From Streptomyces sp. NBC_01142 (GTDB taxonomy: Bacteria > Actinomycetota > Actinomycetes > Streptomycetales > Streptomycetaceae), in the NCBI RefSeq assembly GCF_026341125.1, contig NZ_JAPEOR010000002.1, positions 1,054,001-1,118,000 of the forward strand: DNA of 64,000 bases. Reading direction: 5' to 3'. Made by a program: the position numbers and the translations under genes. Within the stretch, counting starts at the first letter, position 1, and every line of letters starts with the position of its first letter. The notes under the pieces are model-generated. The model saw only the letters and a program-made list of their open reading frames with translations, was not told the origin of the DNA and did not search any database. Below, one piece after another: positions 17,254 to 27,562 of the stretch.

Positions 17254-18786
17254 GTGACTGCTCTCACTCTCAGCACTGCCGGCGCGGCGACGCTGCGCGC
17301 CGACGCCCTCGTGGTCGGCGTCGCGAAGGGCGCCAAGGGGCCGGTCGTCGCGCCGGGCGCCGAGGCCGTGGACAAGGCGTTCGACGGAAAGCTCGCCTCC
17401 GTCCTGGAGACCCTCGGCGCCACCGGTGCCGAGGGCGAGGTGACCAAGCTCCCCGCGCCGTCCGGCCTCAAGGCTCCCGTCGTCATCGCGGTCGGGCTCG
17501 GCCGGGTCCCGGAGGAGGACGAGGCGTACGCCGCCGAGTCGCTGCGCCGCGCCGCGGGCGCCGCCGCCCGTGCGCTGAGCGGTGCGAAGAAGGCCGCGTT
17601 CGCCCTGCCGGTCGAGGCGGTCGAGGACGCGGAGGCCATCGCGGAGGGCGCACTGCTGGGTGCGTACGCCTTCACCGCCTACCAGGGCGGCGAGAAGGAC
17701 GCCAAGGGCGCGCGGAACGGCGCAAGGCAGCCGCTCGCCGAGGTCGCCCTGCTCGGCGCGAAGCCGCGCGACAAGGCGTACAAGGCCGCGGCCGAGCGCG
17801 CGATCGCGCTGACCGAGGAGATCAACCGCGCCCGCGACCTGGTCAACACCCCGCCGAACGACCTCTACCCCGAGTCCTTCGCCGCCGTGGCCACCGCCGC
17901 CGGCAAGGAGCACGGCATCAAGGTGCAGGTTCTCGACGAGAAGGCGCTGGCCAAGGGCGGCTACGGCGGCATCCTCGGCGTCGGCCAGGGCTCGCAGAAC
18001 GCGCCCCGCCTGGTGAAGCTCACCTACACGCACCCCAAGGCGGCCAAGACCCTCGCGCTGGTCGGCAAGGGCATCACCTACGACTCGGGCGGCATCTCCC
18101 TGAAGCCCGCCGGCCACAACGAGACGATGAAGTGCGACATGAGCGGCGCCGCCGCCGTGTTCGCCGCCGTCGTCGCGGCCGCGCGCCTGAGCCTCGAGGT
18201 GAACATCACCGGCTGGCTGGCACTCGCCGAGAACATGCCGTCCGGGTCGGCCACCCGCCCCGGCGACGTACTGCGCATGTACAGCGGCAAGACGGTCGAG
18301 GTGCTCAACACCGACGCCGAGGGCCGCCTGGTCCTGGCCGACGCGATCACCAGGGCGTCCGAGGAGAACCCGGACGCGATCATCGATGTGGCGACCCTGA
18401 CCGGCGCGATGGTGATGGCGCTGGGCAACCGCACCTTCGGCATCATGGCGAACGACGACGCGTTCCGTACCTCCGTCCACGAGATCGCGGAGGAGGTCGG
18501 CGAGCAGTCCTGGCCGATGCCGCTCCCGTCCGATCTGCGCAAGGGCATGGACTCCCCGACCGCCGACATGGCCAACATGGGCGAGCGGATGGGCGGCGGC
18601 CTGGTGGCCGGTCTGTTCCTGCAGGAATTCGTGGGTGAGGGCATCACCTGGGCGCACCTGGACATCGCGGGCCCGGCCTTCCACGAGGGGGCGCCGTTCG
18701 GCTACACCCCCAAGGGCGGTACCGGCTCCGCGGTCCGCACCCTGGTCAAGCTCGCCGAGCGCACCGCCGCCGGCGACCTGGGCTGA
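17254..18786 (+). CDS. pepA: Leucyl aminopeptidase (M17)
   Basis: 510 residues, starting GTG at 17254; the ribosome site is weak (GGAAGCGAG, somewhat distant). M17 cytosolic aminopeptidases form hexamers and use two metal ions. The catalytic C-terminal half shows the metal and substrate motifs KGITYDSGGISLKPAG, MKCDMSGAAAVF, SGSATRPGDVLRMYSGKTVE and the signature NTDAEGRLVLADAI, followed by IDVATLTGAMVMALG. The N-terminal domain (LSTAGAATLRADALVVGV) is the usual alpha/beta cap. It is a housekeeping gene, divergent from the polysaccharide operon and upstream of lpdA, from which a terminator separates it. Confidence 0.96.
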   Translation: MTALTLSTAGAATLRADALVVGVAKGAKGPVVAPGAEAVDKAFDGKLASVLETLGATGAEGEVTKLPAPSGLKAPVVIAVGLGRVPEEDEAYAAESLRRAAGAAARALSGAKKAAFALPVEAVEDAEAIAEGALLGAYAFTAYQGGEKDAKGARNGARQPLAEVALLGAKPRDKAYKAAAERAIALTEEINRARDLVNTPPNDLYPESFAAVATAAGKEHGIKVQVLDEKALAKGGYGGILGVGQGSQNAPRLVKLTYTHPKAAKTLALVGKGITYDSGGISLKPAGHNETMKCDMSGAAAVFAAVVAAARLSLEVNITGWLALAENMPSGSATRPGDVLRMYSGKTVEVLNTDAEGRLVLADAITRASEENPDAIIDVATLTGAMVMALGNRTFGIMANDDAFRTSVHEIAEEVGEQSWPMPLPSDLRKGMDSPTADMANMGERMGGGLVAGLFLQEFVGEGITWAHLDIAGPAFHEGAPFGYTPKGGTGSAVRTLVKLAERTAAGDLG

Positions 18787-19140
18787 TCCTGGGTCTGTTA
18801 CCTGGGCCGGTCATCCGGGCCGGTCCTGGGCCGGTTACCTGGGCCGAGTCACCGCCGTGCCTACGGCCCCGGGCATAAGTCCGGGGCCGTAGGTGTTGTC
18901 GGCTTGCTAGTTTCACCTTCGACGAAATCCGTACGTCAGTACGGGCGAGTAACACCCGGAGGCGGTCGATCGGACGCCTCAGACCCCGGCCCCGCGTCCC
19001 GCCTCCCGTCAACAAGTGCGAAGATGGGTTCTCGGCAGGACAGGGCCCCCACCACAGGGCCGAAGAAACAGCGGCCGAATACCAGCCGCCGCCCGGTCAC
19101 AGAGGACCGGCGCCCGGCGCACATGCATGGAGGACGTGAC
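18787..19140. other. Intergenic region pepA-lpdA
   Basis: 354 bases. It contains short direct repeats of CCTGGGCCGGT, the pepA terminator (18861-18892) and then about 250 bases that should hold the lpdA promoter. GTACGTCAGTAC (18931-18942) is a short imperfect inverted repeat. No further gene or known regulatory motif was recognised. Confidence 0.5.
18861..18892 (+). terminator. Terminator after pepA
   Basis: A perfect 12-bp inverted repeat, CTACGGCCCCGG, encloses an eight-base loop. It is 75 bases past the pepA stop. Before it, 18795-18846 holds short GGGCCGGT direct repeats. Confidence 0.8.
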
Positions 19141-20529
19141 GTGGCGAACGACGCCAGCACCGTTTTCGACCTAGTGATCCTCGGCGGTGGTAGCGGCGGT
19201 TACGCTGCGGCGCTGCGCGGAGCTCAGCTTGGTCTGGACGTCGCCCTGATCGAGAAGAACAAGCTCGGCGGCACCTGCCTGCACAACGGCTGTATCCCCA
19301 CGAAGGCTCTGCTGCATGCCGGCGAGATCGCCGACCAGGCGCGTGAGGCCTCCCAGTTCGGTGTCAAGACCTCTTTCGAGGGCATCGACATGGCGGGCGT
19401 CCACAAGTACAAGGACGACGTCATCTCGGGCCTGTACAAGGGTCTGCAGGGTCTGGTCGCCTCCCGCAAGGTGACCTACATCGAGGGTGAGGGCCGGCTG
19501 TCCTCCCCCACCTCCGTCGACGTCAACGGTCGCCGTGTGCAGGGCCGCCACGTTCTCCTCGCCACCGGCTCCGTACCGAAGTCGCTGCCGGGCCTGGAGA
19601 TCGACGGCAACCGCATCATCTCCTCGGACCACGCGCTGGTCCTGGACCGCGTCCCGCAGTCCGCGATCGTGCTGGGCGGCGGCGTCATCGGCGTCGAGTT
19701 CGCCTCCGCGTGGAAGTCTTTCGGCTCCGACATCACCGTCATCGAGGGCCTGAAGCACCTCGTCCCGGTCGAGGACGAGAGCAGCTCGAAGCTTCTTGAG
19801 CGCGCGTTCCGCAAGCGCGGCATCAAGTTCAACCTGGGAACCTTCTTCGAGAAGGCCGAGTACACCCAGGACGGCGTCCGCGTCACCCTCGCCGACGGCA
19901 AGACCTTCGACGCCGAGGTGCTGCTGGTCGCGGTCGGCCGCGGCCCGGTCTCCGCCGGTCTGGGCTACGAGGAGCAGGGCGTCGCGATGGACCGCGGCTA
20001 TGTCCTGGTCGACGAGTACATGCAGACCAACGTCCCCACCATCTCCGCGGTCGGCGACCTCGTCCCGACCCTCCAGCTCGCGCACGTCGGCTTCGCCGAG
20101 GGCATCCTGGTGGCGGAGCGCCTGGCCGGTCTGAAGAGCGTTCCGATCGACTACGACGGTGTGCCGCGGGTGACGTACTGCCACCCCGAGGTCGCCTCCG
20201 TCGGCATCACCGAGGCCAAGGCCAAGGAGATCTACGGTGCGGACAAGGTCGTCGCACTGAAGTACAACCTCGCGGGCAACGGCAAGAGCAAGATCCTCAA
20301 GACCGCGGGCGAGATCAAGCTCGTCCAGGTCAAGGACGGCGCCGTGGTCGGCGTCCACATGGTCGGTGACCGTATGGGCGAGCAGGTCGGCGAGGCTCAG
20401 CTGATCTACAACTGGGAGGCTCTGCCGGCCGAGGTCGCGCAGCTCATCCACGCGCACCCGACGCAGAGCGAGGCGCTCGGCGAGGCCCACCTGGCCCTGG
20501 CCGGCAAGCCCCTGCACTCCCACGACTAG
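19141..20529 (+). CDS. lpdA: Dihydrolipoyl dehydrogenase (E3)
   Basis: 462 residues, GTG start with a GGAGG ribosome site at about 19130. E3 reoxidises the lipoyl arms of 2-oxo-acid dehydrogenase complexes using FAD and NAD. Visible are the FAD dinucleotide fold VILGGGSGGYAAALRGAQLG, the redox disulfide GGTCLHNGCIPTKAL (Cys46 and Cys51), the NAD fold IVLGGGVIGVEFASAW, the second FAD contact ISAVGDLVP and the C-terminal catalytic HAHPTQSEALGEAH. sucB starts 54 bases downstream, so the two likely form an operon that also serves aceE. Confidence 0.97.
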   Translation: MANDASTVFDLVILGGGSGGYAAALRGAQLGLDVALIEKNKLGGTCLHNGCIPTKALLHAGEIADQAREASQFGVKTSFEGIDMAGVHKYKDDVISGLYKGLQGLVASRKVTYIEGEGRLSSPTSVDVNGRRVQGRHVLLATGSVPKSLPGLEIDGNRIISSDHALVLDRVPQSAIVLGGGVIGVEFASAWKSFGSDITVIEGLKHLVPVEDESSSKLLERAFRKRGIKFNLGTFFEKAEYTQDGVRVTLADGKTFDAEVLLVAVGRGPVSAGLGYEEQGVAMDRGYVLVDEYMQTNVPTISAVGDLVPTLQLAHVGFAEGILVAERLAGLKSVPIDYDGVPRVTYCHPEVASVGITEAKAKEIYGADKVVALKYNLAGNGKSKILKTAGEIKLVQVKDGAVVGVHMVGDRMGEQVGEAQLIYNWEALPAEVAQLIHAHPTQSEALGEAHLALAGKPLHSHD

Positions 20530-20583
20530 CAAGTCCCGGGCGCGACGACCACTTCCGCACATTCGTAAGGAGCAACTGAAACC

Positions 20584-22395
20584 ATGCCGGTTTCCGTAAC
20601 CCTTCCGGCGCTCGGCGAGAGCGTCACCGAGGGCACTGTCACCCGCTGGCTGAAGGCCGAGGGAGAGCGCGTCGAGGCCGACGAGCCGCTGCTCGAGGTG
20701 TCGACCGACAAGGTCGACACCGAGATCCCCGCCCCGGCTTCCGGCATCCTCGCGTCCATCAAGGTCGCCGAGGACGAGACCGTTGAGGTCGGCGCCGAGC
20801 TGGCCGTCATCGACGACGGCAGCGGCGCGCCTGCTGCCGCCCCGGCCCCGGCTGCTGCCGAGGCTCCGGCGGCCGAGGCCCCCGAGGCCCCCGCCGCTCC
20901 GGCTCCGGCCGCCGAGGCACCCGCCGCACCCGAGGCCCCGGCCGCTCCGGCGCCCGCTGCCGCCCCGGCCGGCGGTGCCACCGGCACCGACGTCGTCCTC
21001 CCCGCGCTCGGCGAGAGCGTCACCGAGGGCACCGTCACCCGCTGGCTCAAGGAGGTCGGCGAGTCGGTCGAGGCCGACGAGCCGCTGCTCGAGGTCTCCA
21101 CGGACAAGGTCGACACCGAGATCCCTGCCCCGGCTTCCGGTGTGCTGCTGGAGATCGTGGTCGCCGAGGACGAGACCGCCGAGGTCGGCGCCAAGCTGGC
21201 CGTGATCGGCGCCCCGGGTGCTGCCCCGGCGGCCGCTCCCGCGCCTGCCGCTCCGGCTCCCGCCGCTGCTCCGGCCCCGGCTCCGGCTCCGGCTGCCCCC
21301 GTGGCTCCCGCTGCCCCGGCCGCGCCTGCCGCTCCGGCTCCCGCCGCTGCTCCGGCCCCGGCTCCGGCTCCGGTCCAGGCCGCCCCCGCGGCTGCCGCTC
21401 CGGCTCCGGCCGCCCCGGCCGCCCCCGCCCCGTCGGCTCCGGCCGCGCCCGCCGCGCCTTCTGGTGACGACGGCGCGTACGTGACCCCGCTGGTCCGCAA
21501 GCTCGCCGCCGAGAACGGCGTCGACCTGGGCGCGGTCAAGGGCACCGGCGTCGGTGGCCGTATCCGCAAGCAGGACGTCATCGCCGCCGCGGAGGCCGCC
21601 AGGGCCGCCGCCCCGGCTCCGGCCGCTGCCGCCCCGGCGGCTCCGTCGAAGGCCCCGGCCCTCGAGGTGTCCCCGCTGCGCGGTCAGACGGTCAAGATGA
21701 CCCGCATGCGCAAGGTCATCGGCGACAACATGATGAAGGCGCTGCACTCGCAGGCCCAGCTGACCTCGGTCGTCGAGGTCGACATCACCAAGCTGATGAA
21801 GCTGCGCAACCAGGCGAAGGACGCGTTCGCCGCCCGTGAGGGCGTCAAGCTGTCCCCGATGCCGTTCTTCGTCAAGGCCGCGGCCCAGGCGCTGAAGGCC
21901 TACCCGGTCGTCAACGCCCGGATCAACGAGGACGAGGGCACGATCACCTACTTCGACACCGAGAACATCGGTATCGCGGTGGACTCCGAGAAGGGTCTGA
22001 TGACCCCGGTCATCAAGGGAGCGGGCGACCTCAACCTCGCCGGCATCTCGAAGAAGACCGCGGAGCTGGCGGGCAAGGTCCGCAATAACAAGATCACCCC
22101 GGACGAGCTGTCCGGTGCGACCTTCACGATCAGCAACACCGGCTCGCGCGGTGCGCTGTTCGACACGGTCATCGTGCCGCCGAACCAGGTCGCGATCCTG
22201 GGCATCGGCGCCACCGTCAAGCGTCCGGCGGTCATCGAGACCGCCGAGGGCACCGTCATCGGCGTCCGCGACATGACGTACCTGGCGCTCTCCTACGACC
22301 ACCGTCTGGTGGACGGCGCCGACGCGGCCCGCTACCTGACGGCCGTCAAGGCGATCCTGGAGGCCGGCGAGTTCGAGGTCGAGCTCGGCCTGTAA
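20584..22395 (+). CDS. sucB: Dihydrolipoamide acyltransferase (E2) with two lipoyl domains
   Basis: 603 residues, ATG after AAGGAGCAACTGAAACC. Domains in order: lipoyl domain 1 (TDKVDTEIP, lipoylated Lys43), an Ala/Pro linker, lipoyl domain 2 (Lys175), a long Ala/Pro linker (about residues 212-295), the E1/E3-binding domain ([27 protein letters not shown]), another linker and the catalytic domain ending in the [14 protein letters not shown] signature. Streptomyces annotate it as succinyltransferase, but actinobacteria may share one E2 between pyruvate and 2-oxoglutarate dehydrogenases, so acetyltransferase (AceF) is an equal reading. The linker DNA is repetitive. Confidence 0.95.
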   Translation: MPVSVTLPALGESVTEGTVTRWLKAEGERVEADEPLLEVSTDKVDTEIPAPASGILASIKVAEDETVEVGAELAVIDDGSGAPAAAPAPAAAEAPAAEAPEAPAAPAPAAEAPAAPEAPAAPAPAAAPAGGATGTDVVLPALGESVTEGTVTRWLKEVGESVEADEPLLEVSTDKVDTEIPAPASGVLLEIVVAEDETAEVGAKLAVIGAPGAAPAAAPAPAAPAPAAAPAPAPAPAAPVAPAAPAAPAAPAPAAAPAPAPAPVQAAPAAAAPAPAAPAAPAPSAPAAPAAPSGDDGAYVTPLVRKLAAENGVDLGAVKGTGVGGRIRKQDVIAAAEAARAAAPAPAAAAPAAPSKAPALEVSPLRGQTVKMTRMRKVIGDNMMKALHSQAQLTSVVEVDITKLMKLRNQAKDAFAAREGVKLSPMPFFVKAAAQALKAYPVVNARINEDEGTITYFDTENIGIAVDSEKGLMTPVIKGAGDLNLAGISKKTAELAGKVRNNKITPDELSGATFTISNTGSRGALFDTVIVPPNQVAILGIGATVKRPAVIETAEGTVIGVRDMTYLALSYDHRLVDGADAARYLTAVKAILEAGEFEVELGL

Positions 22396-22410
22396 GGCAC
22401 CAGCAAGCAC

Positions 22411-22452
22411 GACGGCGCCCCCGCCTGGAGAAATCCGGGCGGGGGCGCCGTC
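22411..22452. terminator. Terminator between sucB and the convergent GPP34 gene
   Basis: A perfect 15-bp stem (GACGGCGCCCCCGCC and its complement) closes a 12-base loop 15 bases past the sucB stop. Its position suits both convergent genes. Confidence 0.85.
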
Positions 22453-22546
22453 GTCGGTTCCGGCGGGTGGTGGCGCCGACCGAGGTGATACGGCCGGGCG
22501 CCCGCGATCACAGTCGCGACGGCCGTCGCCACCGCGCGTGCGGTCG

Positions 22547-23155
22547 TCATTCGCCTCGCCAGATGTTGTCGAAGGCCGCCTTCTCGATGGACCGCCGTTG
22601 CCGTTCGGCCTCCAGTTCCGTCAACGCGTCATTGACGGCGGCGAGCACGGTCGACACCGCGTCATCGTCCACGCCCGGGAAGTCTCCAGTCCGCTCGTCG
22701 CGGATCCGGAGGGCCGCCGCAAGGGCGGCGAGGATGGGATCGTCCGATGCCCAGCGGTTCGTCGCCCGGCGGCGAGCGGGCGAATCGACCAGCACCGTCC
22801 GACCGGTCCGGAAGAGCCCCCAGGGGCGGCGGGGTTGCCGAGTGAACTGGCCCTCTCCCTCAAGGACGGTCAGATAGGCCGCGGACAGGCCACGGCCTCT
22901 GCGCCACAGCCAGTCGCCGACCGACTCGTACGGCGCTTCCCGGGCAAGCTGCGATACGGCCTCGTCCAACAGGGGATCAGCCATTGCCGGCGCGTGGGCC
23001 GGCACGATGCGATCGCCGTCCAGTCCGATGGCTTCGGCACCGAGGAGGTCGATCAACTCGGCCCCCGCGAGCGCCAGCGACATGTTGCCCGGCTCCACAG
23101 GGCGAGTGGAGGCCATGTCCGTGGCAACGATCAACAGGTCCCGCGGTGTGGTCAT
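22547..23155 (-). CDS. GPP34 (GOLPH3/Vps74-like) family protein
   Basis: 202 residues from ATG 23155 (MTTPRDLLIVATDM). The pattern of paired helices with LALAGAELIDLLGAEAIGLDGDRIVPA, then DPLLDEAVSQLA and DWLWRRGRGLSAAYLTVLEGEGQ, is that of bacterial GPP34 proteins, relatives of the eukaryotic Golgi phosphoinositide-binding protein GOLPH3. Streptomyces genomes carry many copies; the bacterial role is unknown and may involve membrane lipid contact. The frame is open upstream to 23311, but that extension lies in the region of the decayed regulator and is unlikely to be translated. Confidence 0.82.
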   Translation of the reverse strand: MTTPRDLLIVATDMASTRPVEPGNMSLALAGAELIDLLGAEAIGLDGDRIVPAHAPAMADPLLDEAVSQLAREAPYESVGDWLWRRGRGLSAAYLTVLEGEGQFTRQPRRPWGLFRTGRTVLVDSPARRRATNRWASDDPILAALAAALRIRDERTGDFPGVDDDAVSTVLAAVNDALTELEAERQRRSIEKAAFDNIWRGE

Positions 23156-23177
23156 GAACGGCTCCACGTCAGGGGCA

Positions 23178-23657
23178 TCAGTGGCGATGCGTCGCCAAGC
23201 TGCCGGCGACGTGACCCGGGCGGCAAGGTCGGCTGCCGCTGTCGGTGGCCGCCGCGATCGCTGCACGGGTTTGCTGCGCGTAGCCGGCGACCATGAATTC
23301 CCGCCCGACACCCCCGGCCGGGATCAGGTCACCGATCGGCCGGTGCGCAGGGACAGGGGCCCGCCGACAAGGGTTTTCGTATACGAGTCTACGGAGCGCG
23401 GACGGCAGCTGCATCCCACGCCGAGAGCCGCTGAGAGTGGTCGCCCGCCCCGGGGACCCCGTCCAGAAGCTGCGCCACATGTCGGCCTGCGGACGTCTCG
23501 TCGCCGCCTCGAACAACCCGCTGTACGCGCCCGAGCAAAGGCCCCGCTCCCCCAACTGCTCCTGCGACAGTCCCGCTTCCTCCCGCAGGCTCCGCAGCTC
23601 CGCCCCGTAGAACGACCGCGGTGACGTGCAGGGGCCCAGATCCTTGGCAGCGGGCAT
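23178..23657 (-). pseudogene. Frameshifted XRE-family (Scr1/DUF5753-type) regulator remnant
   Basis: From ATG 23657 the frame reads a typical XRE helix-turn-helix start (YGAELRSLREEAGLSQEQLG, then CSGAYSGLFEAATRRPQADM). After about residue 60 the frame loses family resemblance. In the neighbouring frame, from about 23480, the expected continuation appears (VAQLLDGVPGAGDHSQRL), then a stop near 23395. The ligand-sensing DUF5753 part is missing. This indicates a frameshift plus deletion. Intact relatives regulate adjacent DUF397 genes; none is present here, so the pair has probably been lost. Confidence 0.7.
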
Positions 23658-23822
23658 GGCCGACTCCCTTCCGGCGCGCAACAGTTGGCGGTGCGATCCG
23701 CTCACAGATCGTAGCGGCGCGCGATCACCCCATGTGCATGAACAGTGACAATCGGCCCGCGAAGGGATCATCGAGGTTCCTCTCCGGTAACCTCGGCCTC
23801 GGCCATCCCGTGAGGAGCTTTC

Positions 23823-24446
23823 ATGTCCGTCCCCGTCGTCCACTCGCTGCGCGACCAGATCCGCGAGCACATCGTGGAGGGGATTGTGAGTGGCCGCTGG
23901 AAGCCGGGTGAGCGCATCGTCGAGCGGCGGATCGCCACCGAGCTCGAGGTCTCCCAGACGCCGGTGCGCGAGGCGCTGCGCGAGCTGGAGAGTCTGCGCC
24001 TGATCGAGTCCGCACCCAACAAGGGCGTACGGGTACGCAGTCTCACCGCGGCCGACCTGGAGGAGAGCTACCCGGTGCGGGCCGGCCTCGAGCAGATCGC
24101 CGCGGAGCTGGCCGCGGACCGGCTGGCTGAGGACTGCTCGGCGCTGGAGCCGCATGTCTCGGCGCTGTACGAAGCGGACCGGGCGGGCGACTCGGCGGCG
24201 CAGGTGCGGCACACGGTGGGCTTCCACCGGGAGCTGGTGCGGGCCGCCTCGAACGGGGTACTGCTGCACACCTGGGAGGGCCTCGGTATCGAGGTGTTCA
24301 CTGCCCTGTCGATCCGCTGGCTCGGCACGGTGCAGAAGTCGTACGCCGAGGAGCACCAGGACCTGGTGGAGGCGTTCCGCCGCCGCGACCCGGACATCGG
24401 CTCCCTGGTCAAGGCCCATGTCCTGGGCTGCGCCCCGCGCGCCTGA
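23823..24446 (+). CDS. GntR-family (FCD) transcriptional regulator
   Basis: 207 residues, ATG with GTGAGGAGC ahead. The N-terminal winged helix is standard: LRDQIREHIVEGIVSGRWKPG, ERIVERRIATELEVSQTPVREAL, ESLRLIESAPNKGVRV. The FCD effector domain follows (ADLEESYPVRAGLEQIAAELA, RHTVGFHRELVRAASN), with histidines that commonly hold a metal and an organic-acid ligand. The next gene on the strand is aceE, whose leader contains a perfect 17-bp palindrome at 24735-24751, so this regulator is a good candidate controller of pyruvate dehydrogenase. Confidence 0.9.
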   Translation: MSVPVVHSLRDQIREHIVEGIVSGRWKPGERIVERRIATELEVSQTPVREALRELESLRLIESAPNKGVRVRSLTAADLEESYPVRAGLEQIAAELAADRLAEDCSALEPHVSALYEADRAGDSAAQVRHTVGFHRELVRAASNGVLLHTWEGLGIEVFTALSIRWLGTVQKSYAEEHQDLVEAFRRRDPDIGSLVKAHVLGCAPRA

Positions 24447-24468
24447 CCCGCTGACCTGCCCGACACAC

Positions 24469-24513
24469 GCGATGCATGCGATGCATGCGACACAGGCGAT
24501 GCATGCGATGCAC
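24469..24513. repeat. Five 9-bp tandem repeats
   Basis: Five head-to-tail units of GCGATGCAT (third unit GCGACACAG, last GCGATGCAC) lie just after the GntR gene. Such short arrays are prone to slippage; no function is apparent. Confidence 0.85.
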
Positions 24514-24734
24514 CTGACGGACTCGGCCACCCGACCGCCCCGCCGACCGGCCCCCTGACCTGCGCACCTGATCCGCCTGACCGCACGGCGGGGTTGACGC
24601 ACGGGTGATACGTGGTGCGCTCGTGCGTGCGGCCGTGCGCCCCGTATGCCCCTGTTTGAGACGGCACCCGGTGCCCCCATTCGCGGCACCGGATGCCAAT
24701 TTCTTCAGATTGAGAAGTTTTCCCTTCCAGACTT

Positions 24735-24751
24735 TGATCGATCATCGATCA
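24735..24751. promoter_or_regulatory. Candidate operator upstream of aceE
   Basis: TGATCGATCATCGATCA is a perfect 8-1-8 inverted repeat, about 100 bases before the aceE start and 289 bases after the GntR gene. Symmetry and length fit a GntR-dimer site, but the binding protein is inferred only from adjacency. Confidence 0.6.
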
Positions 24752-24850
24752 GAGACTTACAGTCATCGTCGGGTTCACCAACCCGTCGCCCTGTCCTGCC
24801 AGACAAGGCCCCCTTTTCTCCACCCCCCTCCTGTCCGGAAGGCGGCGATC

Positions 24851-27529
24851 ATGACCGACCCCGTAGGCAAGCTTCCGAGCGAGCTCGACCAGCTCCCGGA
24901 CCGTGACGCCGAGGAAACCGCCGAGTGGGCGGCGTCCCTCGATGCCGTCACCGAGCACGCCGGCCCGCACCGCGCCGCGTACCTGATGCGCCGCACCCTC
25001 CAGCACGCCGAGACGGCCGGAGTCCCCGTGCCCCGGCTGCTGGAGACGGACTACGTCAACACCATCCCCACCGCCGCCGAGCCCGTCTTCGACGGTGACG
25101 AGGCGATGGAGTCGCGCATCACCGCCTGGAACCGCTGGAACGCGGCCGCGATGGTCACCCGTGGCTCCCGCTTCGGCGTCGGCGGCCACATCGCCACCTT
25201 CGCCTCCGCCGCCTGGCTCTACGAGACCGGCTTCAACCACTTCTTCCGCGGCAAGGAGGGCGACGGCAGCGGCGACCAGCTCTACATCCAGGGCCACGCG
25301 TCCCCCGGCATCTACGCCCGCGCCTTCCTCGACGGACGGCTGAGCGAGCAGCAGCTCGACAGGTTCCGCCAGGAGGCGGGCGGCGACGGTCTGCCGTCCT
25401 ACCCGCATCCGCGCAGGCTGCCCTGGCTGTGGGAGTTCCCCACCGTCTCCATGGGCCTGGGCCCGCTCTCCGCGATCTACCAGGCGCGCTTCAACCGCTA
25501 TCTGCACAACCGCTCCATCAAGGACACCTCCGCCTCGCACGTCTGGGCCTTCCTCGGCGACGGCGAGATGGACGAGCCCGAGTCGACCGCCGCCCTCGCC
25601 CTCGCGGCGCGCGAGCAGCTCGACAACCTGACCTTCGTCATCAACTGCAATCTGCAGCGCCTCGACGGCCCGGTCCGCGCCAACTTCAAGATCGTGCAGG
25701 AGCTGGAGGCACAGTTCCGCGGCGCCGGCTGGAACGTCATCAAGTCCCTCTGGGGCTCCGCCTGGGACGAGCTGTTCGCCCTCGACACCGCGGGCGCGCT
25801 GCTGCGCCGCCTGCGCGAGGTGCCGGACGCGCAGTTCCAGACGTACGCGACCCGCGATGCGGCGTACATCCGCGAGCACTTCTTCGGCGCCGAGCCCGCG
25901 CTCGTCGAGCTGTCGAAGCTGGTCAGCGATGCCAAGATCGCCGAGCTCTTCTTCACCTCCCGCGGCGGCCACGAGGCCCGCAAGGTGTACGCGGCGTACA
26001 AGGCGGCCGTCGAGCACCAGGGCGCGCCGACCGTGATCCTCGCCCAGACGGTGAAGGGCTACACGCTCGGCAAGGGCTTCGAGTCCAAGAACGCCAACCA
26101 CCAGATGAAGAAGCTGACCATCGACGAGTTCAAGGGCATGCGTGATCTGCTCGAACTCCCGATCCCGGACAGCGCCTTCGCCGACGGCCTGGTGCCCTAC
26201 GGCCACCCCGGCGCCGACTCCCCCGAGGTCCGCTACCTCCAGGAGCGCCGCGCCGCCCTCGGCGGCCCGGCCCCGGCCCGCCGTGTGCAGGCCATGGCAC
26301 TGCCCGACCCCGACGAGAGCAACGCACGCGCCTTCAAGGCCCTCGAGAAGGGCTCCGGCAAGCAGGAGATGGCCACCACCATGGCCTTCGTACGCCTGGT
26401 GAAGGACCTGATGCGGGACAAGGAGACCGGCAGGCGCTGGGTCCCGATCGTCCCGGACGAGGCCCGCACCTTCGGCATGGAGTCGCTGTTCCCGTCGGCC
26501 GGGATCTACTCCCCGCTGGGCCAGACGTACGAGCCGGTCGACCGCGACCAGCTGATGTACTACAAGGAGGCCAAGGACGGCCAGATCCTCAACGAGGGGA
26601 TCACCGAGGCCGGCGCGATGGCCGACTTCATCGCCGCGTCGACGTCGTACGCGACGCACGGCGAGCCGATGATCCCCTTCTACATCTTCTACTCGATGTT
26701 CGGCTGGCAGCGCACGGCCGACCAGATGTGGCAGCTCGCCGACCAGCTCGGCAGGGGCTTCATCGTCGGCGCGACCGCCGGCCGTACGACCCTGACCGGT
26801 GAGGGCCTCCAGCACGCGGACGGCCACTCCCATCTGATCGCGTCCACGAACCCGGCGTCGCTCAACTACGACCCGGCCTTCGCATACGAGATCGCCGTCA
26901 TCGTCAAGGACGGTCTGCGCCGGATGTACGGCCCCGAGGCCGAGAACGTCTTCTACTACCTGACGGTCTACAACGAGCCGAAGCCGCAGCCCGCGATGCC
27001 GGAAGGTGTCGAGGAAGGCATCGTGCGCGGTCTCTACCGCTTCAAGGAGGGCGTGCCTGCCGCCGCGGACGCCCCGCGTCTGCAGCTGCTGGCCTCCGGC
27101 ACGGCGATCCACTGGGCCCTCGAGGCGCAGGAACTGCTGGCAGCCGACTGGGGCGTGACCGCCGACGTATGGTCCGCGACCTCGTGGGGCGAGCTGCGCC
27201 GTGACGCGCTGGAGTGCGACGAGGCGCTGCTGCGCGGCGAGCAGCGCACGCCGTACGTCACCCGGGCGCTCGAGGGCGCTCCGGGCCCGGTCCTCGCGGT
27301 CAGTGACTGGATGCGTCAGGTCCCGGACCAGATCAGTCAGTGGGTCGAGCAGGACTACTCCTCGCTCGGTACGGACGGCTTCGGTCTCTCCGACACGCGT
27401 GACGCGGCCCGCCGCCACTTCGGCGTCGACGCCCAGTCGATCACGGTCGCGGCGCTGGCCCAGCTGGCCCGTCGCGGCGAGGTCCCGGTGTCTGCCGTGA
27501 AGGAAGCGCGCGAGCGCTACGGCCTCTGA
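24851..27529 (+). CDS. aceE: Pyruvate dehydrogenase E1, homodimeric type
   Basis: 892 residues from ATG 24851 after GGAAGGCGG; the open frame upstream to 24605 lacks family sequence. E1 decarboxylates pyruvate with thiamine diphosphate and passes the acetyl group to E2. Visible are [28 protein letters not shown], ThDP-binding [12 protein letters not shown] followed by [37 protein letters not shown], then the pyrimidine domain [16 protein letters not shown] and [14 protein letters not shown]. It works with the E2 and E3 encoded at 19-22 kb. A long terminator follows. Confidence 0.97.
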   Translation: MTDPVGKLPSELDQLPDRDAEETAEWAASLDAVTEHAGPHRAAYLMRRTLQHAETAGVPVPRLLETDYVNTIPTAAEPVFDGDEAMESRITAWNRWNAAAMVTRGSRFGVGGHIATFASAAWLYETGFNHFFRGKEGDGSGDQLYIQGHASPGIYARAFLDGRLSEQQLDRFRQEAGGDGLPSYPHPRRLPWLWEFPTVSMGLGPLSAIYQARFNRYLHNRSIKDTSASHVWAFLGDGEMDEPESTAALALAAREQLDNLTFVINCNLQRLDGPVRANFKIVQELEAQFRGAGWNVIKSLWGSAWDELFALDTAGALLRRLREVPDAQFQTYATRDAAYIREHFFGAEPALVELSKLVSDAKIAELFFTSRGGHEARKVYAAYKAAVEHQGAPTVILAQTVKGYTLGKGFESKNANHQMKKLTIDEFKGMRDLLELPIPDSAFADGLVPYGHPGADSPEVRYLQERRAALGGPAPARRVQAMALPDPDESNARAFKALEKGSGKQEMATTMAFVRLVKDLMRDKETGRRWVPIVPDEARTFGMESLFPSAGIYSPLGQTYEPVDRDQLMYYKEAKDGQILNEGITEAGAMADFIAASTSYATHGEPMIPFYIFYSMFGWQRTADQMWQLADQLGRGFIVGATAGRTTLTGEGLQHADGHSHLIASTNPASLNYDPAFAYEIAVIVKDGLRRMYGPEAENVFYYLTVYNEPKPQPAMPEGVEEGIVRGLYRFKEGVPAAADAPRLQLLASGTAIHWALEAQELLAADWGVTADVWSATSWGELRRDALECDEALLRGEQRTPYVTRALEGAPGPVLAVSDWMRQVPDQISQWVEQDYSSLGTDGFGLSDTRDAARRHFGVDAQSITVAALAQLARRGEVPVSAVKEARERYGL

Positions 27530-27562
27530 GGCCGGTCGATGCACGAGTGACGTCGGTCGATG

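Larger units (their letters stand above)
24447..24850. other. Leader region of aceE
   Basis: 404 bases between the GntR regulator and aceE. It contains the 9-bp array (24469-24513), a TTGACG (24594-24599) that could be a -35 element without a convincing -10, and an unusually AT-rich stretch (about 24695-24765) that includes the perfect palindrome at 24735-24751. The promoter and operator of aceE most likely lie in the AT-rich part. Confidence 0.5.

Noticed and set aside
19171-22410. A 1079-codon minus-strand frame rich in Gly/Arg/Ser
   Set aside because: It is the reverse complement of lpdA and sucB, including the Ala/Pro linkers; no family motifs.
24594-24599. TTGACG as the -35 of the aceE promoter
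   Set aside because: No matching -10 at the right distance; the AT-rich island nearer the palindrome is more likely, but no promoter is claimed.
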